Assembly: GCA_021819255.1 (NCBI GenBank)
Contig: JAKART010000200.1
Coordinates: 1-5,298 of the forward strand
Origin: Acidobacteriota bacterium
GTDB lineage: Bacteria > Acidobacteriota > Terriglobia > Terriglobales > Acidobacteriaceae
Direction of reading: 5' to 3'
DNA length: 5,298 bases
Under the pieces are notes generated by a model. The model had not been told where the DNA came from. It worked only from the letters and a program-made list of their open reading frames with translations, and did no database searches. Both the position numbers and the translations under genes were made by a program. This document shows, piece after piece, positions 1-5,298 of this stretch; the first letter of the stretch is position 1, and the number at the start of each line of letters is the position of its first letter.

Positions 1-12
1 CATGGCTCAGGC

Positions 13-128
13 TAGACCATTTTCCCTGAAGGTGTAAGCAAGGGGAACGACTCCTGTGGGCGTTTTCCTCAATGAAAACGCCACTGAACGCCCGCTTCCG
101 TACACCCATCATCAGGGAAAATGGTCTA
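13..128. repeat. 116-bp palindromic repeat element, complete copy
   Basis: The ends are perfect 17-bp inverted repeats: TAGACCATTTTCCCTGA at 13-29 and its reverse complement at 112-128. The interior is also largely self-complementary. GGTGTA (31-36) pairs with TACACC (101-106); AAG and GGG (40-45) pair with CCC and CTT (91-97) around one bulged G; and GTGG-GCGTTTTC (56-67) pairs with GAAAACGCCAC (74-84) around a 6-base loop, CTCAAT. The whole unit can fold as one long interrupted hairpin on either strand. A second copy begins at 5198. There is no ORF inside worth calling. It looks like a non-autonomous mobile palindrome (MITE-like) or a large REP-type intergenic repeat. It is longer than classical REP units. 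If the element proper is 15-126 (GACC...GGTC), it is flanked by TA on both sides, which would fit a TA target duplication. The hairpin lies directly after comEC but has no T-tract, so it is not a canonical intrinsic terminator. Confidence 0.85.
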
Positions 129-2855
129 CAGCGCTCCCGCAGCGGCGCTCTGTGCGGTGATGGCTCCGCTGGAGGAGAGCAGAAACGTCTCTGCGCCCAG
201 TCGATCGGTGCGGTAGGTGCGGACGTGGTCCTCTTCCAGGCGCTCCAGGGTGATGGGGCTGGGATGGCCGAAGGTATTGTGCTGTCCATCGCTGATGACC
301 GCATCCACGGGCGAGACGGCGGCGAGAAAGGCTGGAGTGGTGGAGGTCTGGCTGCCGTGGTGGCCGACCTTGAGCAGGATGGCGTGCCGTACTCGGCCGT
401 GCGCCAGCATCGCCTCTTCGCTGGGCGCTTCGGCGTCACCCTCCAACAGGACGCTGGCCTGCTTCCAGGCCAGGCGCAGGACCAGGGAGTCGTCGTTCAC
501 AGGCCGTCCGGGGTTGGCATAGCCGGCCTCCGGAGCCAGAACGGTGGTCTGCAAATGGGACCAGTTCAGGGTTTCGCCGGCGTGAAAGTGACGGATGACC
601 ATATGCTGAGCCCGGGCCTGCGCCAACAGCGCGTAGAACAAGGGCGAGTCGCCGGGATCGATGCTGAGCCAGATCTGACGCGGACGGAAGTCACGCAGGA
701 TGGCCGGCATGCCTCCCATGTGATCCGAGTGGGCGTGGGTGAGAACAACGACATCCAGGCGGCGGATGCGGCGCGACCAGAGATAGGGAGCGACCACCTC
801 CTCACCGACATCCCAGGAGGTGGCCGAAGAGTTCTCCGTGTAGCCGCTGGGACCACCGGCATCCACCAGCATGGTCTGCCCCGTGGGGCTGACCACCAGG
901 ATCGAGTCTCCCTGACCGACATCGATGGCCGTGACCTCCAACCTGCCCGGATGAAGGACGGGAGGGGTGGGATAGAGAACGGCCAGAGGAATCAGCAGCA
1001 TGGCCAGAACACCGGAGACAAAAAGCCGGCGACGGGCGGAGCGCAGGGCCACGCAACAGAAGAGGATGCACGCGACCGCCAGAGCCAGGGCCGGCGCAGC
1101 GGGGCCCGGCGTGCGCAGGTCGGCCATGGGCAGGCTTTGAGCGCGCTCCACCGTGAAGCGCATCAGGTGCAGCAGGAGCGCGGTGCAAGCTGCCGGAAGC
1201 AGAGCGATCCAGGGGCTCAAGAGCGAAGCGAAGAAGGTAACGATGGCCACGCACAGCAGGACGGAGAGCAGAGGAATATCCATGAAGTTGAGAGGCAAGG
1301 CGAGCAACGTGGCGCGATGAAAGTAAACCGCCATGGGAATCGCCATGCAGATTTCAGCGACCAGCGAGATGAGCACGGCCTCCATGACCCACAAGAGGGT
1401 CCTCAGGATCCAGATCGGAAGGTTGCGCAGGCGCTCGCCTAACAGGCCGGCAGAGAGCTCCGTGGCCATGCGGAGGCGTAGCCGGAGTTGCGCCAGCCGG
1501 GGCGGAACAAGAGCATCGGCCGCCGGCTCCTCCAGGCGGTCCAGAGCGCGGAGACGGGGATGGAACAGCCGCCCGGCGAGCGGGAGGGCCAGGCCGGCGA
1601 TGGCCAGAATCACCAGGAAGGTCATCTGGAAGCTGGCCTCCAGCAGAGCCCGCGGGTCCAGGAGCAGAACAGCCAGCGCGGCCGCTCCCAGGGCGTTCAG
1701 AGCATGGATCTCGCGGTTGAGCCAGCGCGCCAGAAGGTAGATGGCGGTCATCAGCAGGGCGCGCTGCGCAGGAATGCCGAAGCCGGTGAGCTCCGCATAG
1801 GCCGCAGCGCAGAGGATGGTGAGCAGCACAGCCGGACCCTCCGCCAGGCGCAGGCGGCGCAGGAGCCAGAAGACTCCGGCGGCCAGCAGCGCCACATGCA
1901 GGCCGGAGACGACGAAGAGGTGAAAGGTTCCGGTGCGCTCAAAGGCGTTGCGCAGCGCGTGGGTAAGACGGGTGCGGTCACCGAAGAGCATGGCGTTGAG
2001 CATGGCTGCGTCTTCGCCGCTGAGGCGCAGCGCTTGCGGAAGGCCGCGGTTGGCCGCAGAGGCGACGAGCTGCTGGAGGCGGTTGGAGGCCCAGGCCTGC
2101 GCGGCAAAGACGCGGCAGTGGAAGCTGGGGCGGAGGCCGGCGGACGAGCCCGCGCCCGGCAACCGCAGCAGCGAAGAGCGAACGCTGCCGGTGGCGCCGA
2201 TCCCCTGGCCGAGCAGGTAGTCGGCATAGGACCAGGCCCCGGGGTCGCGGTAGACCTCCGGGGTGCGCAGACGAACCTCCACGGCGATGGGCTCGCCGCA
2301 GCGCAGCCGAAGCGGCGGACCTTCCAGCGTGAGGCGAACGCCCCCCGAGACCGGCTGCATGGTGGAGATATCCGGGGTAAGGTACTCCACGGACTGGACC
2401 TTGATGTCCACGGACTGGGTGCCGGAAGCGGCGTCAGACTCCCAGGCGCCGGCGTCGTACTCGCGCTGGGGCAGGTTATGCGGCTCTGGCGGGAGGGTGC
2501 GAACCCGAATGACCGTTCCGCGAACCTCGCGGCGGAGTCCGTCGGCGAAGCTTTGCAGCGTTCGTTGCCGCGGGACGGGCGGCTCAATTTGCGTACACCA
2601 GCAGCCGGCGACGATCCACAGAGCATAGACCGGGAGGATGGCCAGGCGCGGAGAGTGGCGTAGAGCCAGCCAGGCAACGGCCAGCAGCAGAAGCACGCTC
2701 GAAGCCAGCAGCAGCGTGGGTTGCCAGCGGAGAGCGATCCAGTCGCCCAGAGCGAAGCAGACAAAGGCCGCCAGCAGCGGTACCCGGCGGAGCCGCAGGG
2801 GCTCTACGACGGGCGATCCAAACAGCCAGGATTTGGCAGCACCGGCAACCGGCAT
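126..2855 (-). CDS. comEC: ComEC/Rec2 DNA internalisation channel protein
   Basis: This 909-residue polytopic inner-membrane protein should form the channel that carries single-stranded DNA into the cytoplasm during natural transformation. All three expected parts are present. The N-terminal part (about residues 25-230) has hydrophobic helices near 25-88, then a soluble OB-like region ending in the typical YRDPGAWSYADYLLGQGIGA stretch (202-221). The competence membrane domain (about 280-625) has many hydrophobic helices and the family signature HLFVVSGLHV (312-321). The C-terminal metallo-beta-lactamase-like domain (about 637-900) has DVGQGDS (645-651), DAGG (665-668), the metal motif THAHSDH (706-712), EGDAE (805-809), GHHGSQTST (831-839) and FGHP (862-865). 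Metal ligands look intact, so the domain may be active as a nuclease, as proposed for some ComEC proteins (inference). Length is in the normal range for full-length ComEC. The ATG at 2855 has AAGG 11 bases upstream, a weak, slightly distant ribosome site. The TAG stop lies inside the end of the palindromic element. No other competence gene is in view. Confidence 0.95.
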   Translation of the reverse strand: MPVAGAAKSWLFGSPVVEPLRLRRVPLLAAFVCFALGDWIALRWQPTLLLASSVLLLLAVAWLALRHSPRLAILPVYALWIVAGCWCTQIEPPVPRQRTLQSFADGLRREVRGTVIRVRTLPPEPHNLPQREYDAGAWESDAASGTQSVDIKVQSVEYLTPDISTMQPVSGGVRLTLEGPPLRLRCGEPIAVEVRLRTPEVYRDPGAWSYADYLLGQGIGATGSVRSSLLRLPGAGSSAGLRPSFHCRVFAAQAWASNRLQQLVASAANRGLPQALRLSGEDAAMLNAMLFGDRTRLTHALRNAFERTGTFHLFVVSGLHVALLAAGVFWLLRRLRLAEGPAVLLTILCAAAYAELTGFGIPAQRALLMTAIYLLARWLNREIHALNALGAAALAVLLLDPRALLEASFQMTFLVILAIAGLALPLAGRLFHPRLRALDRLEEPAADALVPPRLAQLRLRLRMATELSAGLLGERLRNLPIWILRTLLWVMEAVLISLVAEICMAIPMAVYFHRATLLALPLNFMDIPLLSVLLCVAIVTFFASLLSPWIALLPAACTALLLHLMRFTVERAQSLPMADLRTPGPAAPALALAVACILFCCVALRSARRRLFVSGVLAMLLIPLAVLYPTPPVLHPGRLEVTAIDVGQGDSILVVSPTGQTMLVDAGGPSGYTENSSATSWDVGEEVVAPYLWSRRIRRLDVVVLTHAHSDHMGGMPAILRDFRPRQIWLSIDPGDSPLFYALLAQARAQHMVIRHFHAGETLNWSHLQTTVLAPEAGYANPGRPVNDDSLVLRLAWKQASVLLEGDAEAPSEEAMLAHGRVRHAILLKVGHHGSQTSTTPAFLAAVSPVDAVISDGQHNTFGHPSPITLERLEEDHVRTYRTDRLGAETFLLSSSGAITAQSAAAGAL

Positions 2856-2896
2856 GAGAAGCGCTACCTTGCGTGGAAAAGGATGAACGCGGACGG

Positions 2897-2933
2897 CGGG
2901 CGAAACGTCCGGACCTGAAAGAGGTTTCGCCCG
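2897..2933. promoter_or_regulatory. Inverted repeat in the comEC leader
   Basis: CGGGCGAAAC at 2897-2906 and its exact reverse complement GTTTCGCCCG at 2924-2933 form a 10-bp stem around a 17-base loop. The loop starts with the palindrome GTCCGGAC (2907-2914). It lies 42-78 bases upstream of the comEC start, in the 167-bp gap after rlmD. On the minus strand the hairpin has an AT-rich run just before it (AACAAAATT) and no T-tract after it, so it does not look like a terminator for rlmD transcripts. On the plus strand it is followed by AATTTTGTT, a weak T-rich run, but no plus-strand gene precedes it. It may be an operator or a leader RNA hairpin controlling comEC. The pairing is seen in the sequence; the function is inference. 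The rest of the gap shows no convincing -35/-10 pair. Confidence 0.5.
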
Positions 2934-3022
2934 AATTTTGTTAGAGATCGGTCATGAACTTTAGTGTTTCACAGAAATAGAGCTTCTCTGCGCAGGCGCA
3001 CAGACAGGGTGGAGGGTGGATT

Positions 3023-4408
3023 CTATCTGAGCTCCAGCAGGGCGACCGTCTCCAGGTGGAAGGTTTGGGGGAAGAGATCCACGAGATGCAAGGCGCGGAG
3101 GTGGTACTGAGGCTGAAGCGCGGCGAGGTCGCGAGCGAGCGTTGTGGGATCGCAGGAGACGTAGATCAGGCGCGGCGCCTGGATTCGGGCCAGCAGGGCG
3201 CATGCCTCCGGGCCGGCTCCGGCGCGGGGAGGGTCCAGGACAACGAGATCGGGACGGTCGCGATCCAGGATGGCGCGGCGAAGGAACTCCAGGGTAGTGG
3301 ACTCACGAACTGTGATTACGGGGTCTCGCCGGGGCAGAGCGGAGCGAAGATCGGCAGCCGCGGTGGGATTGGCCTCTACGGCGGTGACCCGGCGAAAGGT
3401 ACGGGCCAGCACGCGAGAGAAGAGACCAACGCCAGCGAAGAGATCCCAGGCAAGTTCGCCGGAGCGGGGCTGGCCGTCGTCATTGGTCACCAGCCGCACC
3501 AGGGTCTCCAGCAGAAAGCGATTGACCTGGAAGAATCCGCCGCGGGTGATCCAGTAGGACTCGTCCCGGACGCGGTAGTTGAGCCCGGGAGCGCCGGCCT
3601 CGGCGAGAATGCGTCCGGTGGGACCAGTGCGGGGATCAAAGGCGGCGGCGGCCGTCGCCGTGATGAGCACATTCTGCGGAGCGTAGGCCTGGAGTGCGAT
3701 CATCATTCGATCGAAGCTGCCAAAGATAGGTTTGGTGCGAGGCAGGCAGAAGAGGGTGATCTGGATGCGCTTCATGGTGTGATCGCAGAACAGTTCCACC
3801 TCCAGGGAAGCGTTGAGCCAGTAGGCGGCGTCTCGGTCGTTGGCTGCTGCGGCCAGCAGGCTTTTGGCGGTGGACCACAGCACCGGAGCTGCGATCAGGC
3901 AGGTGGTGATGGGAAGGAACTGGGTGCTGCCGAGACGGTTGTAACCCAACCGAAGCGCTCCCTCCGCAGCCGCGCCGTCGCCAGATCCATTGCTTTCAGC
4001 CTCCCTGCCGTTCTCCTCGCCGGCCACGCGCGTGATGCGCAGGCGGATGCGGTTGCGGTAGCCCCAGGGCTCGGCGGCGTGAAGCTGGATCGGAGGCATG
4101 GACTCGAAGCCGGAGCCGTTCAGAACTCCACGGAGGATAGCCTGCTTGAGCTGAAGCTGCGCTGGATAGTCGGCCATCTGATAGTGACAGCCACCGCAGA
4201 GTTCAAAGTGCGGGCAGGCCGCGGCAACGCGATCTGGCGAGGGCGTGAGCACACAGAGAAGTTGGGCCGTGCTTCCGAACTCAGACACAGCGGCTTCCAC
4301 CGTCTCACCGGGCAGGGTGAAGGGAACCAGAACGGTGGCGCCACCAGGCGCGTGGGCCAGGCCGTTGCCGCTGTAAAGAACCTGTTCGATGCTGAGGGTC
4401 TCGCTCAT
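3023..4408 (-). CDS. rlmD: 23S rRNA (uracil-5-)-methyltransferase, RlmD/RumA type
   Basis: This predicted 461-residue cytoplasmic enzyme of the TrmA/RlmC/RlmD family uses S-adenosylmethionine to methylate C5 of a uridine in 23S rRNA (U1939 for E. coli RlmD). An N-terminal TRAM-like domain covers about residues 1-53 (LSIEQVLYSGNGLAH...). The four cysteines expected for a 4Fe-4S cluster are present: C65, C71 and C74 in CPHFELCGGC, plus C170 in PITTC. TrmA-type tRNA enzymes lack these, which favours RlmD or RlmC. The catalytic half shows FFQVN (292-296), the SAM-binding loop DLFAGVG (322-328), acidic E345, DPPRAG (392-397), the nucleophile C419 in SCDPTTLARD, and E453 near the C-terminus. Residues about 130-150 form a Gly/Glu/Ala-rich low-complexity insert. 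The ATG at 4408 is preferred because the TRAM domain begins right after it; a TTG at 4456 would add 16 unlikely residues. It lies 44 bases after the upstream gene on the same strand. The exact target uridine cannot be proved from sequence. Confidence 0.92.
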   Translation of the reverse strand: MSETLSIEQVLYSGNGLAHAPGGATVLVPFTLPGETVEAAVSEFGSTAQLLCVLTPSPDRVAAACPHFELCGGCHYQMADYPAQLQLKQAILRGVLNGSGFESMPPIQLHAAEPWGYRNRIRLRITRVAGEENGREAESNGSGDGAAAEGALRLGYNRLGSTQFLPITTCLIAAPVLWSTAKSLLAAAANDRDAAYWLNASLEVELFCDHTMKRIQITLFCLPRTKPIFGSFDRMMIALQAYAPQNVLITATAAAAFDPRTGPTGRILAEAGAPGLNYRVRDESYWITRGGFFQVNRFLLETLVRLVTNDDGQPRSGELAWDLFAGVGLFSRVLARTFRRVTAVEANPTAAADLRSALPRRDPVITVRESTTLEFLRRAILDRDRPDLVVLDPPRAGAGPEACALLARIQAPRLIYVSCDPTTLARDLAALQPQYHLRALHLVDLFPQTFHLETVALLELR

Positions 4409-4427
4409 GCGTAGCTCATCGATGACG

Positions 4428-4475
4428 TTCAACCATGGCTGATGAAAAACATTCAACCATGGCTCATGTAAAACA
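4428..4475. repeat. 24-bp tandem duplication at the gene junction
   Basis: Two adjacent 24-bp units, 4428-4451 and 4452-4475, match at 22 of 24 positions. Each begins TTCAACCATGGCT and ends AAAACA. The right unit contains the last codons and the TGA stop of the uncharacterised gene (YMSHG-stop); the left unit is a non-coding copy of that same gene end. The duplication therefore moved the rlmD start 24 bases further from the upstream stop without damaging either protein. It looks like a local slippage or replication duplication, not a family of dispersed repeats. Confidence 0.85.
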
Positions 4476-5175
4476 GGCTGAGGCGCGGCAGGCGGCGGAG
4501 TTCGAGAAGGCGTTTGTGCAGGAACTGCTCTTGCACCTGGCGAAGCTGCACGCTGGACATCCCGGAGCGGTAGGGGGCCAACTCCCGATCCGCCTGCGCC
4601 TTGAGCTCCACCAACTCCGACTCCGACGCCGCGGCCCGGAGTTGCTCCAGCAGCTTCTCTTCGAGCACGGTGAGGGTGCGATCCAGATCATCGAGCGCGA
4701 GCGGATGAGGACTGCGCATCTCCTGGGCAAGTTCGCGCAGGCGCAGAGCGATGCCGGCGGCCGCGGTCCAGAAGGCGCCCTCCTCCGGACGGACGGAGGA
4801 TGCGGCCGACGCGATCGCTCGAGCGTTGCGCTCCAGGAAAGCGGCCACGCGTTCGGGCTCAAAGCCGGAGTCGGCCGGCGGCCGGCCGGCGGCCATGCCC
4901 GTGGCAGCCTCCACCCTCTGCTCGGCGGCCTGCATCACGGCCTGAGCGCACCAGGCCAGGCCGTTCACCTTGCGCAGCCGTCCGCGGGCCTTTCGGGAGC
5001 GCTGCTCATACTTGTCAAAGGCGTTGTCGATGCCGCGCAGAACTGCCTCCAGGGGAATGCCCGCCTCGCGCCAGGTCTCAATGAGCGCCCAGTCCAGGGT
5101 GCTGAGCAAGAGAATGGAGCCACGGCGGCGGCAGAAGCGCTCTTCAATCTCGGTAAAGTACTCGAAGTCGTTCAT
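4453..5175 (-). CDS. Uncharacterised helical protein upstream of rlmD
   Basis: I cannot assign a function. From the ATG at 5175 the product is 240 residues, with no signal peptide or membrane helix, so probably cytoplasmic. The N-terminal part (about 1-72) is a compact, well-patterned region: FTEIEERFCRRRG (7-19), then LDWALIETWREAGIPLEAVL (27-46), RGIDNAFDKYEQR (47-59) and a basic stretch RSRKARGRLRK. Its alternating short helices and turn could be a helix-turn-helix-like or protein-binding fold (inference). Residues about 90-108 are an Ala/Gly/Pro linker. The C-terminal half, about 155-228, is rich in Leu, Glu, Arg and Gln and likely to form long helices or a coiled coil, ending PRLSLFYMSHG. 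It resembles a conserved hypothetical protein I associate with Acidobacteriota, by recollection only. In-frame starts also exist at 5205 (ATG, preceded by AGGGAAA) and 5226 (TTG), but both lie inside the palindromic repeat. MNDFEYF is favoured because the conserved-looking sequence begins there, although it has no clear ribosome site. Confidence 0.8.
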   Translation of the reverse strand: MNDFEYFTEIEERFCRRRGSILLLSTLDWALIETWREAGIPLEAVLRGIDNAFDKYEQRSRKARGRLRKVNGLAWCAQAVMQAAEQRVEAATGMAAGRPPADSGFEPERVAAFLERNARAIASAASSVRPEEGAFWTAAAGIALRLRELAQEMRSPHPLALDDLDRTLTVLEEKLLEQLRAAASESELVELKAQADRELAPYRSGMSSVQLRQVQEQFLHKRLLELRRLPRLSLFYMSHG

Positions 5176-5197
5176 GGCATCGAGAAGAACAGGGGGC

Positions 5198-5298
5198 TGG
5201 ACCATTTTCCCTGAAGGTGTAAGCAAGGGGAACGACTCCTGTGGGCGTTTTCCTCAATGAAAACGCCACGGAACGCCCGCTTCCGTACACCCATTATC
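5198..5298. repeat. Palindromic repeat element, second copy, cut by the window end
   Basis: Positions 5201-5298 match 16-113 of the left element with two differences (T85 to G5270 and C110 to T5295). The outer end reads TGGACC instead of TAGACC. The central hairpin GGCGTTTTC / GAAAACGCC is unchanged, and the T-to-G change replaces a T-T mismatch at the foot of that stem with a T-G wobble. The closing inverted end would lie beyond the window. Orientation is the same as the left copy, so the two are direct repeats about 5.2 kb apart around the three genes. The inner end lies 22 bases upstream of the ATG at 5175, so it occupies the place where that gene's promoter and leader would be expected. 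Confidence 0.85.

Noticed and set aside
1..12. CATGGCTCA at the window start resembles the CATGGCTCA in the 24-bp tandem unit near 4458
   Set aside because: The shared stretch is only 9 bases and the flanks do not align, so chance is a sufficient explanation.
13..128. CRISPR repeat or intrinsic terminator interpretation of the palindromic element
   Set aside because: There is no repeat-spacer periodicity; the two copies are 5 kb apart, and the central hairpin is not followed by a run of T on either strand.
72..1442. Long plus-strand open frame of 456 codons, with others at 1488-2663 and 3056-4414
   Set aside because: They lie opposite comEC and rlmD, whose minus-strand products carry clear family motifs. 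The plus-strand translations are Gly/Gln/Arg-rich without recognisable domains, as expected of antisense shadows in GC-rich DNA.
2934..2990. Possible comEC promoter in the AT-richer stretch
   Set aside because: Candidate -10 hexamers match the consensus at 3-4 of 6 positions and none has an acceptable -35 partner at 16-18 bases.
2972..3000. Possible rlmD terminator (AGAG-AAG-CTCT followed by ATTTCTGT on the minus strand, with TGCGC-AG-GCGCA nearby)
   Set aside because: The first stem is only 4 bp and the second would need a 2-base loop; neither has a convincing T-tract.
4409..4456. Extended rlmD start at a TTG overlapping the upstream stop codon
   Set aside because: The extra 16 residues come partly from the duplicated 24-bp unit, and the TRAM domain begins right after the ATG at 4408.
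4871..4894. GC-only tract built of GGCC and GGC units, containing the palindrome GGCCGGCC
   Set aside because: It encodes the Ala/Gly/Arg/Pro linker of the uncharacterised protein, and codon composition explains it.

Overview
The window holds three complete genes, all on the minus strand. Reading in their direction (right to left) they are: an uncharacterised helical protein of about 240 residues; a 23S rRNA uracil-5-methyltransferase of the RlmD type; and ComEC, the inner-membrane DNA-uptake channel of natural competence. The DNA is GC-rich, about 60% or a little more by eye. The uncharacterised protein looks like one I associate with Acidobacteriota (Terriglobia / Acidobacteriaceae). That assignment is by recognition only and is moderate at best. 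ComEC and RlmD are widespread and do not settle the lineage.

Layout: 13-128 is a 116-bp palindromic element with perfect 17-bp inverted ends; its inner end contains the stop codon of comEC. comEC fills 126-2855. A 167-bp gap (2856-3022) carries a clear 10-bp inverted repeat in the comEC leader. rlmD lies at 3023-4408. A 44-bp gap follows, and a 24-bp tandem duplication spans it together with the end of the upstream gene. The uncharacterised gene lies at 4453-5175. From 5198 to the window edge runs a second copy of the same palindromic element, in the same orientation, with 2 mismatches in 98 aligned bases.

Functionally, the uncharacterised gene and rlmD are close enough to be one transcript. 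comEC, with a longer leader, could be read through from rlmD or have its own promoter; I see no convincing promoter match. The genes are otherwise ordinary, full-length and intact. The most interesting content is the pair of structured elements fitted tightly against the gene ends: one at the comEC stop codon, the other just upstream of the uncharacterised gene, where it offers an alternative start codon. No RNA gene, CRISPR array, transposase or phage gene is visible. I do not see a new defence or metabolic system here.
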